Shown here: positions 36,818 to 46,000 of the stretch, piece by piece
Numbering within the stretch: position 1 is the stretch's first letter
How the letters are laid out: the number at the start of each line of letters is the position of its first letter
Assembly: GCA_019359675.1 (NCBI GenBank)
Contig: JAHHGX010000023.1
Location: 1-57,191, forward strand
DNA length: 57,191 bases
Source of the DNA: Calothrix sp. FI2-JRJ7
GTDB lineage: Bacteria > Cyanobacteriota > Cyanobacteriia > Cyanobacteriales > Nostocaceae
Reading direction: 5' to 3'
Position numbers and translations under genes: made by a program
Notes under the pieces: generated by a model
Told to the model about the DNA's origin: nothing
The model's input: the letters and a program-made list of their open reading frames with translations, nothing else
The model's database searches: none

Positions 36818-37765
36818 TTATCGCCACTGTTGGGTCAATTCATCTAACTCTCCGACTTCATTCTCATTTAATCGCCAACCAAGGGCGCCAGCATTTTGCA
36901 CAACCTGTTCAGCAGTTTTGGCGCCTGCAATAGGAATAACATTACCTTGGCAAATTAACCAATTCAACGCAACCTGTGCAGGAGTGCGACCGTATTTTTC
37001 CCCAAGTTGACGCAATAAAGTTAACACTGGCTCAATCTTTTGTAAATTTTGTTCCTTAAACCTAGGGTCTACTTTTCTTGCACCCGTAGGAGTGGCGCCA
37101 CCAGAAGCACTATATTTACCAGTAAGTAAACCTTGCGCCAAAGGACTATAAGCCAAAATAGTTACACCTAATTCACGTGCGGCATTTGTAATACCCTTAC
37201 TTTCAACTTGGCGAGTAATTAATGAATAGCGTACTTGGTTAACAGCCAAAGGTACACCACGTCGAGCAAGTAATTGATGAGCTTCACGCATTTGCTCTTC
37301 CGAGTAATTACTAACACCAACAGATGCAATTCTTCCCCGTTGTACTTCATCAGCAAGCGCATTCATTAAAGTATGCTGGCTCATTAAAAAAGCAAAAGGC
37401 CAATGCACCTGATATAAATCAACTCTTTCAAGCTGTAGACGCTTAAGACTTGCTGTTAACGCATCAGAAACAGCTTGACCATTAAAACGCCACGGCATTG
37501 GGCCAAACTTAGTAGCAATTTGTACAGGTCTATCAGTTTCCTTAATAAATTGCCCCAAAAATTTCTCAGATAGTCCCGTTCCGTAGATTTCTGCTGTGTC
37601 AAAAAATGTTACACCCGCATCTAACGAAGCTTTAAACGCATTCTGCAATTCGTTGGCGCCGTAATTAGTGCCATAATTCCAAAACAACTTATCACCCCAA
37701 GCCCAAGTCCCAATACACAGCGGTGTTACTGTTGGGCCATTTTGCCCCAGTCTAATGGTTTCCAC
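36818..37765 (-). CDS. aldo/keto reductase
   Basis: This 315-aa NADPH-dependent TIM-barrel oxidoreductase has the catalytic Asp-Tyr in FFDTAEIYG (about 54-62), the Lys in QIATKFGPMP (about 82-91) and the His in YQVHWPF. The cofactor-binding end includes VIPIAGAKTAEQV. Substrates in this family range widely (aldehydes, ketones, sugars), and none can be chosen. Normal length, start ATG at 37765. It shares a terminator with ftsH. Confidence 0.93.
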   Translation of the reverse strand: METIRLGQNGPTVTPLCIGTWAWGDKLFWNYGTNYGANELQNAFKASLDAGVTFFDTAEIYGTGLSEKFLGQFIKETDRPVQIATKFGPMPWRFNGQAVSDALTASLKRLQLERVDLYQVHWPFAFLMSQHTLMNALADEVQRGRIASVGVSNYSEEQMREAHQLLARRGVPLAVNQVRYSLITRQVESKGITNAARELGVTILAYSPLAQGLLTGKYSASGGATPTGARKVDPRFKEQNLQKIEPVLTLLRQLGEKYGRTPAQVALNWLICQGNVIPIAGAKTAEQVVQNAGALGWRLNENEVGELDELTQQWR

Positions 37766-37990
37766 AGTTACTTTAAATTTGTAATTTACATTTCTTTACC
37801 TTTCTAGTTTATCGCTGCTTCAAAAAAAGCAACATATTATTGATGAGTTAACCTTTGACGCATCTATTGAGAATATTCTCATTAAGTATTAGCAATTTCC
37901 TACGTTTGGCTAGCTAGTATCTGAATTATTAACTTATCCGTACTACTGGCGCCCGAAATGCTATGATTAAAGTTATTAACTTTATGAATA

Positions 37991-38164
37991 GATATTAATA
38001 CAGCTGCCAAAGAAGATTTAGAAGAATATGGGAAGTTGTAAGCTGTAAAATGGATTTTTTGCTCTATAGATAGCACTGTAATTCGAGAAAATTTTAACTG
38101 CGGGATTGATGAATTAGACGATTATCTTAAAAAATATGCGCCCCGATATACAGTTAATTTGTAG
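37991..38164 (+). pseudogene. remnant of a TacAT-type toxin-antitoxin pair
   Basis: The first part reads DINTAAKEDLEEYGKL and a TAA, the kind of tail that ends a small antitoxin. Four bases later an open frame begins (VKWIFCSIDSTVIRENFNCG) and continues IDELDDYLKKYA before diverging into PRYTVNL and a TAG. The F-CG--ELD-YL--YA pattern is the N-terminus of GNAT-type toxins (TacT-like), which acetylate aminoacyl-tRNA. The acetyl-CoA-binding core is missing, so only a stub remains. Confidence 0.6.
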
Positions 38165-38483
38165 CAACTCCGAGACGTTCTGTACTTGTTGTTCTGTTCG
38201 CACATAAGGGTCTATAATACGAATCCATTCTGCATCTGCTAAATATTCGGCGAATAGTCCTTGGTAAGTTATGCCCTTTTCACCGTCTTTGATAGTTTTG
38301 AGTTTGAATGATCTGTTTTAGGCGCCTTTAAATATGCAGGTGTAATAAGTTTACCTGTCTTTAAAAGAGAAGCAAGTGTTTTAGTTGCTTCATTACATAC
38401 AATTGTACTGGGATTATATGCAATAGGTTGACTTTACGAACGTAATCGGCGCCACCTGGGACACAATCGTATAAAATAAGTTT
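38159..38483 (-). pseudogene. decayed gene fragments, including an MIT-C-like (PLD-fold) piece
   Basis: Reading from 38483 downward, a frame KLILYDCVPGGADYVRKVN resembles the Y-D-PGG motif at the end of some helicase-related proteins. A second frame, NPSTIVCNEATKTLASLLKT, leads into a third, LKTIKDGEKGITYQGLFAEY and LADAEWIRIIDPYVRTEQQV. The last resembles the MIT C-terminal phospholipase-D-like domain found on certain AAA and BREX-related proteases. At least two frameshifts separate the pieces, so the gene is dead. The family links are tentative. Confidence 0.5.
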
Positions 38484-38486
38484 GTT

Positions 38487-38710
38487 GGGCAAGGATGCCC
38501 ATTCCACTCTTATGGATAGTTAAATTTTGCAAGCTTTCAAGTCAATTACCTACCTACACTGCCAAGCTCATATCTTACACCAACGTGTTTATACTGGTAT
38601 TCTGATTTGCAATAAACATTATAAAATATCAACAACACGATAAAGCAAGCATTACAAGCCTGCGTAGGCAGGCTTTGCTTGTATAGCTCCACCCTTCGAG
38701 GGTGTGGGTA
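38487..38710. repeat. GGGC-GCCC and AAGCCTGCGTAGGCAGGCTT repeat fragments
   Basis: Near 38487, GGGCAAGGATGCCC is one short palindrome. At 38655 CAAGCCTGCGTAGGCAGGCT with CCACCCTTCGAGGGTGTGGG forms two consecutive hairpins of a type scattered in cyanobacterial spacers. They occupy the end of the 1-kb gene-free interval before moeB. Confidence 0.55.
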
Positions 38711-38794
38711 AATATAAATAAACATTTGAATAATGTTACCAATATTAGGTAGGATAAAAAATCCGTTCCTCAAGTAATAGTGGTATTGCATTAA

Positions 38795-39967
38795 ATGCTG
38801 AACCCGAATCTAGATGAAGTGCAGCTAACGAAGGATGATTACGAACGTTACTCCCGCCACTTGATTTTGCCAGAAGTTGGTTTGGAAGGGCAAAAACGCC
38901 TCAAAGCTGCTAGTGTGTTATGTATTGGTTCAGGTGGACTAGGTTCACCGTTGTTGTTGTATTTAGCAGCAGCAGGTATTGGACGTATTGGACTTGTTGA
39001 TTTTGACGTAGTTGATACATCCAACCTACAGCGTCAAGTAATTCACGGGACATCTTGGGTGGGCAAACCCAAAATAGAGTCGGCAAAAAATCGGATTCAT
39101 GAAATTAATCCTTATTGCCAAGTGGATTTATACGAAACTCGTATTTCTTCAGAAAATGCCCTTGATATAATTCGTCCGTATGACGTGGTGATTGATGGAA
39201 CTGATAATTTCCCTACACGTTATTTGACGAATGATGCTTGCGTACTGTTAAATAAACCCAACGTTTACGGTTCCATTTTCCGATTTGAGGGACAAGCTAC
39301 GGTCTTTAATTACGAAGGTGGCCCCAACTATCGTGATTTATATCCAGAACCACCACCACCAGGAATGGTGCCTTCTTGTGCAGAGGGTGGTGTTCTCGGA
39401 ATTTTACCTGGAATTATTGGTATTATTCAAGCTACCGAAGCTGTGAAAATTATTTTGGGTAAAGGTACTACCTTGAGCGGGCGCCTGTTATTATACGATG
39501 CCCTCAACATGAAATTCCGCGAATTAAAACTGCGTCCAAACCCAGAGCGTCCAGTTATCGAAAAATTGATAGACTATGAACAGTTCTGCGGTATTCCACA
39601 AGCGAAAGCAGAGGAGGCTAAACAGCAGATGGATATGTCTGAAATTACCGTACACGATTTAAAACAGTTGCTCGATAGTGGCGCCAAAGATTTTGTGCTA
39701 CTAGATGTTCGTAACCCTCACGAATACGAAATAGCCAAAATTCCCGGTTCCGTTTTAATACCTTTATCTGATATTGAAGCAGGTTCCGGTGTTGGTCAAG
39801 TTAAAGAATTACTCAACGGTCATCGTTTAGTAGTTCATTGTAAATCTGGCGCCCGTTCTGCAAAAGCACTTGGTATTCTCAAAGAAGCCGGAATAGAAGG
39901 CGCCAATGTTAAAGGTGGCATTTTAGCTTGGAGCAAAGAAATAGATTCCTCAGTTCCAAGTTATTAA
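38795..39967 (+). CDS. moeB: MoeB/ThiF-type adenylyltransferase with rhodanese domain
   Basis: This 390-aa E1-like enzyme adenylates the C-terminal Gly-Gly of a small sulfur carrier (MoaD or ThiS type). Its C-terminal rhodanese domain can then supply persulfide sulfur, as in MoeBR/Uba4-like proteins, for molybdopterin or thiamine synthesis. The nucleotide motif SGGLGSPLLLYLAAAGIG lies at about 48-65, the adenylation Asp in VIDGTDNFPTRYL, and a Cys in VPSCAEGGVLG. The rhodanese domain (about 285-388) has LLDVRNPHEYEIAKIPGS and the active-site loop HCKSGARSAKA. The zinc-binding CxxC pairs of E. coli MoeB are not seen. It has no neighbouring pathway gene. Confidence 0.93.
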   Translation: MLNPNLDEVQLTKDDYERYSRHLILPEVGLEGQKRLKAASVLCIGSGGLGSPLLLYLAAAGIGRIGLVDFDVVDTSNLQRQVIHGTSWVGKPKIESAKNRIHEINPYCQVDLYETRISSENALDIIRPYDVVIDGTDNFPTRYLTNDACVLLNKPNVYGSIFRFEGQATVFNYEGGPNYRDLYPEPPPPGMVPSCAEGGVLGILPGIIGIIQATEAVKIILGKGTTLSGRLLLYDALNMKFRELKLRPNPERPVIEKLIDYEQFCGIPQAKAEEAKQQMDMSEITVHDLKQLLDSGAKDFVLLDVRNPHEYEIAKIPGSVLIPLSDIEAGSGVGQVKELLNGHRLVVHCKSGARSAKALGILKEAGIEGANVKGGILAWSKEIDSSVPSY

Positions 39968-39990
39968 TCTTTATCTTGTTTATCTTGTGG

Positions 39991-40010
39991 GATGGGCATC
40001 CTTGCCCGTC
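39991..40010. repeat. GGGC-GCCC hairpin after moeB
   Basis: GATGGGCATCCTTGCCCGTC folds as a short hairpin 23 bases past the moeB stop and may act as its terminator. Same family as those at 15027 and 18201. Confidence 0.5.
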
Positions 40011-40160
40011 CTTCATATAATACTATGACCCAGTTATCTGCTTTACGACAAAAGTTGTGCAAACAAAATTATTAATATTCAAATTATAATCATATACGAA
40101 TGTAGAAAGAGTCGTATAATATAAAAATATAGAATCTTGAATTTATTTTCGTAACAGATT

Positions 40161-40478
40161 ATGGCCGAAACCAAACCAATTCGTACCGTGCGTCGAGGAC
40201 GTATTTTCCCAGAAATTCAGTGGACTGAGGAACAGAAAGCGCAAAGTGAAGCTAGACGCGAGGCTTTTTACCAGCGTTGTAAACCAACCTTTGATAGAGT
40301 CAAAGCTGAATTTATTGAAACTCATTATAATTGGTATGTTACTGTTGAGCCTGACAGTGAAGAATATTTCATCGATAAAGATTTACAAACAGCTTGGCAA
40401 AAGTGTCATGACAAGCATCCAGGTAAATTACATCATACTTTCCGAATTAATGAGTCTGGAGTTTGCGGAACGATATGA
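40161..40478 (+). CDS. hypothetical protein, 105 aa, coupled to the aspartyl protease-like gene
   Basis: I do not recognise a functional family. The protein is soluble, rich in charged and aromatic residues, with a helical middle (WTEEQKAQSEARREAFYQRC) and a C-terminal segment WYVTVEPDSEEYFIDKDLQT. There is no signal peptide. Its stop codon TGA overlaps the ATG of the next gene in an ATGA arrangement, so the two are translationally coupled and probably act together. This pairing suggests a two-gene module in which it may be a partner or substrate of the protease-like protein; that is inference. Confidence 0.75.
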   Translation: MAETKPIRTVRRGRIFPEIQWTEEQKAQSEARREAFYQRCKPTFDRVKAEFIETHYNWYVTVEPDSEEYFIDKDLQTAWQKCHDKHPGKLHHTFRINESGVCGTI

Positions 40479-40834
40479 ATGGTTTTTTTGGGAGTGAGGA
40501 TGCACTACTATTTGAAATTGATTTAATATTATCGAATAAATCAGAACTAATTGTTGAAGCAATGTTTGATACTGGCTTCTCGTACTGGTTAGCAATTAAT
40601 GAGCAAGATATAGATGGATTTGGTTGGCGTTATTTTGACCAAGAAATTATGCGAACTGCTCAAGGAAACGCACAATTTGACATCTATGTTGGCAAAGTTA
40701 AGTTTGATGGACAAGAATATGATATTCCTGTTCACGTCAGTAAAAATTTAACTGAAGTTCTACTTGGGCGCCAATGGTTGACTACTAAGCGTCTATTAGT
40801 TGATATGCCTTCTAATTTATTGACTCTTGGATAA
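40475..40834 (+). CDS. retropepsin-like aspartyl protease family protein
   Basis: This 119-aa protein has one retropepsin-like domain. The catalytic-type triplet appears in EAMFDTGFSYWLAINEQD (Asp-Thr-Gly at about 35-37), and the closing strand-hairpin region is VLLGRQWLTTKRLLVDMP. Cyanobacteria encode many small clan AA proteins of this kind, presumed to act as homodimers with one Asp from each subunit; activity is rarely shown. The ATG at 40475 overlaps the upstream stop (ATGA), and an upstream in-frame TTG is unneeded. Two hairpins follow the stop. Confidence 0.78.
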   Translation: MNGFFGSEDALLFEIDLILSNKSELIVEAMFDTGFSYWLAINEQDIDGFGWRYFDQEIMRTAQGNAQFDIYVGKVKFDGQEYDIPVHVSKNLTEVLLGRQWLTTKRLLVDMPSNLLTLG

Positions 40835-40835
40835 T

Positions 40836-40883
40836 GCACAGGCTTTCTGGCCTGTGCTACGAAAATGTCGCCCATAAGCGACA
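40836..40883. terminator. two consecutive hairpins between convergent genes
   Basis: GCACAGGC/GCCTGTGC with a 6-base loop (40836-40857) is followed by TGTCGC/GCGACA with a 6-base loop (40866-40883) and AAAAATCAAAAAT. They lie between the aspartyl protease-like gene and the minus-strand PEP-CTERM gene and could terminate both. Confidence 0.65.
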
Positions 40884-40910
40884 AAAATCAAAAATTTGGT
40901 GTGTTAATTT

Positions 40911-41849
40911 TTAACCTTTATGGTTATTGCGTTTTTTGATGGTGATACCTGCGAGTAGTCCTACTAGTCCTAGAATAGAAGCTGGTTCTGGAACTGGTTT
41001 TGGTTGGGGGGTGCTTGGAACATCAGGTAAGTCACCGTCGAATAAAACGTTATGTGATTCTCCGTTACCTGATAGTGATGCAACTACTACGTTACCGTTG
41101 ATTTGTCCGTTGTTGAAGTTGAACGCAGCAAAAGGCGCCAGTATACTACCCTCTATACCAATACCTTCTGCGGTAACGCTGGTTGCTTCATAGAAGTTGT
41201 ATAGTACTTTGCTAGGGGTTGTACCTGCAATATTAAAACCGAAGTTTTTCATTGAGATATCTTTACCACTGACGTTGACGACAACAGTTGATTTAGGGTC
41301 TACACTTATTCCAAAGGCATTGGTTTGCGATAAGTCTGCACCTAACAAGTTAAAGATGTTTAAGTTTGTACCGCTTCCTGTTAAGTTAATACCACCAGCA
41401 ACGGTTGTTACACCCGTAGGAGCTAATGTTGATAGATATTTAGACAGTTTTCTAAGTTGATTTGCTGCTGCGTTGAAGTCAACTGGGTTTCCTTGTATGA
41501 GTTTTCCTCCAAGAATACCCACATTTGTAACGTTTGTATTTTTACCGTAGACTGCGTTGCCATTATTTACTTGGCTGTTGCTCATTGTTAAGTCACCACC
41601 AGCAATAACTACGTCACCACTGTTTGGCGCCAGCTTATTACCAATTCCACCCATATAATTGATATCACCAGCAGCAGCTAACTTGCCTTCGATATCTGTA
41701 TATTGCTGTTGAACATCTCCTAACACAAACACGTTGTAACTTGATGCTGCTCCTAATTCAACCGCTTTTGCTGTTTCTGCAAATCCGAAAAATAAAGAAG
41801 CCGCAAAAGAAATGCTTGCTATTCCCCAATTAATTGTTTTTGATATCAT
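40911..41849 (-). CDS. choice-of-anchor A family protein with PEP-CTERM sorting signal
   Basis: This 312-aa secreted protein has an N-terminal signal peptide (about 1-29, WGIASISFAASLFFGFAETA then KA) and a choice-of-anchor A domain starting ASSYNVFVLGDVQQQYTDIE. It ends in a PEP-CTERM signal (PVPEPASILGLVGLLAGITI followed by the basic KKRNNHKG). The last feature directs processing by an exosortase and probable display at the outer surface. The protein is Gly/Asn-rich and beta-solenoid-like in composition, as in other surface proteins of this class. Its ligand or role in sheath or biofilm is unknown. Start ATG at 41849. It is monocistronic. Confidence 0.9.
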   Translation of the reverse strand: MISKTINWGIASISFAASLFFGFAETAKAVELGAASSYNVFVLGDVQQQYTDIEGKLAAAGDINYMGGIGNKLAPNSGDVVIAGGDLTMSNSQVNNGNAVYGKNTNVTNVGILGGKLIQGNPVDFNAAANQLRKLSKYLSTLAPTGVTTVAGGINLTGSGTNLNIFNLLGADLSQTNAFGISVDPKSTVVVNVSGKDISMKNFGFNIAGTTPSKVLYNFYEATSVTAEGIGIEGSILAPFAAFNFNNGQINGNVVVASLSGNGESHNVLFDGDLPDVPSTPQPKPVPEPASILGLVGLLAGITIKKRNNHKG

Positions 41850-42022
41850 GATTTAATATTTTCAGGTTTATGCTGCTCATGCCACCCTGTTTATCTGATG
41901 TTCTATTATTGTCACCTTGTATACGAATCGGCAATAGTAATTCTAAGGGTTTATCATTTTTTTATGAGATAAAGTCTGTATATACTTAGGACAAGATTCA
42001 GTGTTATTACTGTAAAATTATA

Positions 42023-42102
42023 AAAACCTGGTTTATTTTTGATATATTGTAATAAAAACGACGATTTGTCTGCGACAATGAATGTGTAGAAACCAGGTTT
42101 CT
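42023..42102. repeat. AAACCTGGTTT-family repeat upstream of the atypical SDR gene
   Basis: AAAACCTGGTTTATTTTTG and, 40 bases later, AGAAACCAGGTTTCT form the two ends of an element that stops five bases before the SDR start codon, so it also forms the 5' leader and may limit ribosome access. Confidence 0.75.
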
Positions 42103-42107
42103 GTAAT

Positions 42108-42920
42108 ATGGCTAATTTAAATGTTTCACCTGATGATATCATTTTGGTCGCTGGCGCCACTGGTGGTGTAGGACAATTAACTGTTGCTAAGTTACTAGAG
42201 AAGAATTTAAAAGTTCGCGCTTTGACACGTAGTCCTGCTAAAGTTCAGACAATGTTTGATAACCGCGTCGAAATTGCAGAGGGTGATATTCTTAATCCTG
42301 ATAGTTTACATAATGCAGTCAGCAATGTTAAGTATATACTTTGCTGCACCGGAACTACCGCTTTCCCTTCTGATAAATGGCAATTTAATTCTAACTGGAA
42401 TTGGTTTGAAGCTTTATTTGACTCTCAAAAACTCAAACAGAAAGCTGCTAACACTCCCGAAAAAGTCGATTTTATCGGTGTCACTAACTTAGTAGATGTA
42501 GCACCTAGCGATTTGAAACGTTTCGTTTTTGTTTCCTCTTGTGGTATTCTCCGCAAAAATAGCTTCCCATTCTCAGTACTCAACGCATTTGGTGTCCTCG
42601 ACGCCAAAGAAAAAGGTGAACAAAGCATTATCAACTCAGGACTCCCCTACACCATTATCCGTCCAGTTCGATTAATTGATGGCCCCTACACTTCATATGA
42701 CCTTAACACCTTACTAAAAGCCAGTACCCAAGGAAAACTAGGCGTAAAAATAGATACAGGTGATAAAGTTGTTGGTGAAACGAGTCGTATTGATGTTGCA
42801 GCAGCATGTGTAGAATGTTTAGCTTACAGTGAAACCCAAAATAAGATATTTGAACTAGTAAACCAAGGCAGGCGCCCTGATATTATTGACTGGCAGGGTT
42901 TATTTGCGATATTTAGGTAG
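42108..42920 (+). CDS. atypical SDR / NAD(P)-binding protein (NmrA or Ycf39-like)
   Basis: This 270-aa protein has an N-terminal Rossmann fold (VAGATGGVGQLTVAKLLEKN, about 14-33). It lacks the classical Tyr-x-x-x-Lys at the usual place, placing it among atypical SDRs such as NmrA, Ycf39 and related chaperones or reductases. Family segments are RFVFVSSCGIL, SGLPYTIIRPVRLIDGPY and SRIDVAAACVECL. Related plant and cyanobacterial proteins act in photosynthetic membranes, but a role here is not established. It starts within five bases of one repeat, and its TAG stop is part of another (GTAGGGTGCGTG), so both ends are set by repeats. Confidence 0.85.
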   Translation: MANLNVSPDDIILVAGATGGVGQLTVAKLLEKNLKVRALTRSPAKVQTMFDNRVEIAEGDILNPDSLHNAVSNVKYILCCTGTTAFPSDKWQFNSNWNWFEALFDSQKLKQKAANTPEKVDFIGVTNLVDVAPSDLKRFVFVSSCGILRKNSFPFSVLNAFGVLDAKEKGEQSIINSGLPYTIIRPVRLIDGPYTSYDLNTLLKASTQGKLGVKIDTGDKVVGETSRIDVAAACVECLAYSETQNKIFELVNQGRRPDIIDWQGLFAIFR

Positions 42921-43063
42921 GGTGCGTGAAAGCCATTACAAGCAATCATGCTAACGCAAAATACAGTGCTTTCACGCACCATTAATACGTTAAGCCAGAT
43001 GGTGCGTGACGCAATTCATCTTATCGCTACGTTCAAATTTGTTCATAGCGTCACACACCCTAC
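42917..43063. repeat. complete A+B element of the GTAGGGTGCGTG family
   Basis: The 147-base element opens GTAGGGTGCGTGAAAGCC, contains hairpin A closing with GCTTTCACGCACC and hairpin B opening with GGTGCGTGACGCAA, and closes with AGCGTCACACACCCTAC. The ends are terminal inverted repeats. It provides the stop of the upstream SDR gene and fills most of the gap to the convergent kinase gene. Confidence 0.88.
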
Positions 43064-43083
43064 GGTTTTATGTGTTAAATGCG

Positions 43084-46000
43084 TTAAATCCGTGTTCGAG
43101 TTTCGATACATTTAGCAATAATATCCAAACGGAAGTTATCGACTAAACTAGTTAAAGTCTCAGCAAAAATATTTTCTGTTTCAGGAATATCTTTAATCAA
43201 TTCAGTTATAGATTGGTCATTTAAAGATATTGCTGCATAATGTAATTTATCTATCCATTCGGATGACATAGTACTTAACTGTTCTGATGTAAGTTCCAAC
43301 AATGATGTTTCTTGAGGTTTATTCTCTTGTTTATGTTTAACACAAGATGTAGAAGTAGATATATATTTAACATCTAAATATCTAGCTATTTGTTCGTAAA
43401 GTAGTGTTTCACTAACTGGCTTACCAATAAAAGCATTACATCCAATTTTAATAAACTGGTCTTGTTGTTCTTCAAAAATACTCGCTGTTAAAGCTATAAT
43501 TATAGTCTTAAATGATTTATCTTCAATAACACGAGATAAATTATGCTTTTCTTCTAATTTCTTCTCTATTCTCTCTATTTCTCTTATCCTTCGAGTCGCT
43601 TCATATCCATCTACGATTGGCATTCGCATATCCATAAATACTAAATGTGGGCGCCAATTTTCCCAAATTTGCACTGCTTCTTCGCCATTAATAGCAATTC
43701 TTACCTCAAAACCAATTGGTTCCAACAATTTTACAAGCAATAAACGATTTTCTTCCACATCTTCTGCTATTAATATTCTATAACCCGGTTGGTTTTTCTC
43801 TAACCCCGTAACTTGCTGGGTCGGCACCGCATTTTCTAATGACGTATATGTGGCATAATCGAATTTAATATCGAATTGGAATGTTGACCCTTCATTCAAT
43901 ACACTACTTACCACTATATCCCCACCCATTAACTTTACATACTCTCGACTAATCGCTAACCCTAAACCTGTTCCTTCCATCGACTGACGACCAAGTTGTG
44001 TTTGCACAAATGGATTAAATAATTTCTCTAGGTCTTGAGACGCTATTCCATACCCTGTATCTACCACTTCAAAAACTAAATGCTGCTTATTATCTATATC
44101 TATATCATAATCTAACGACTCAGGCGCCTGCTTTGAAGGTTTACGCTCATATTTTCTTCTCAACATCTTATAATATCTATATCTCTGACCAAATAAACTT
44201 TGATATAAACTTTTAGGTAAAATACTCTGCTTCGTAAAAAAATAATTCTTTATACTTTCTTGCAACACAGCAAATGAATTTGCTTGCAATTTTTTTTCTT
44301 GACTACTAGTACATATATCTTGCTGTAAAGCCAGTTGTGATTTAATCAAATTTGATACTTCTGCTGTTTGTAACTTGACTCGTAAAGTTACACCTCCATA
44401 ACTTGTAAATTTGATTGCGTTACCTAATAAATTAATTAAAATTTGACGTAGTTTACTTTCGTCAGTAATTATGTATTGTGGAATATCACCAATTAATTCA
44501 AAGTTAAAATTTAAGTTTTTACTGTTAGCACGCAGTTGCAACATTTTATGTATAGCATCTAGTAATGCATACAAATCAAACGCACGCTCTACTAACATTG
44601 TTCTACCTGCTTCTATTTTAGACATTGACAGCACATCATTTATTAATTCCAATAAATGTTTACCACTACGGTTTATAATTTCGATATGCTGTTTTTGGTC
44701 TAATGTTAATTTTTCTTCACGTGCTAAAATTTGACTAAAACCTAGAATTGCATTTAGTGGAGTACGTAATTCATGACTAATGTTGGCTAAAAATGTACTT
44801 TTGGCTTTGTTCGCTGACTCTGCTTCTTGTTTTGCAATTTCTAGTGCTATATTCTTTTCTACAAGCTCTTGAGTTCGTTCTTTCACTTCTAATTCTAAGT
44901 CACTAGCATAGTTTGCTAAAGCTTTGTGTGATAACTGCAATGAACGCACCAGTAAATATAGCTTACTTCCAAGAGTTGCGCTAGTCAGTCCTAATAATGG
45001 TGCTACTACATTTACCCACCAACCACTCAAAAATAGGAAGTATGTACTAAGTAAAAGACTGAGGATGGCGCCGGGTAATAGTATACTAATTGTAAATACT
45101 AGCGACCTGCACTGCGTAACAACTTCACTGACTCTATGCTTCTTGAAGTAAAATGTATTTAATCTAATTTTGACTCCCCACCCAATCGTAGCACCTACAC
45201 TTGACCAAAAGAATATCCATAACCATCCTAACTGTTCAGATATTCCTCGTAACAGTTGTCTGTCATCTAATGCTGCACTTAATATTTGACTCGTTAAGTC
45301 TGCGTGTAATTCAACACCTGACCAAGCAGTATTTACGTCACGAGTAAAAGGAGTATAAAACCTTTCGCTCAAACTTTCAGCTACTGAACCAACTAAAACG
45401 ACCTTGCCTGTCATTAAGTTTGAAGGTACACGATTTTCGAGTACATCTAATAAAGGTATTTTGGTGACAGAGGAATGTGAGTTGCGAAAATTTGCTAAAA
45501 TTTGATATCCCCCCACATCCACACGCACAAAACCCCCTTCACTATCCTCCATTGGTACAAATTTTGCTTTCCCCAGTTTCAGAGCTTGTTTTTGCCCGTC
45601 ATAAATTTGTTTAATATTCTGCTTTTCTAAGTAAGTTAACGCTAACTTTGCTCCTAGTGTCAAATAAGTTTTAGTTTTACTCTTATCTCTTACCGCAAGT
45701 AGATAGCGTCTGACTTTACCATCGCTTTCTAATACTAAATCACAAGCTGCAATTTGGTCACGTGTCGCAAGTACAGGTGGTGGTTCAACAACTGGCCCGT
45801 TATTGTTACTTAATATTTTTTGAATTCCAATCAAATTTGGTGTAGATTTATATACGTCCAATAGCTCTTGATGACCTGGTTCTACAGGCAAGTTGCGATA
45901 TAAGTCTAACCCAATCACTGCTGGTTGCTGCTGTTTAATTTTGTTAAGCAATTTCGCAAGTGTTCTGTCGTCAATAGGCCAGCTTTTGAAACGCGAAATA

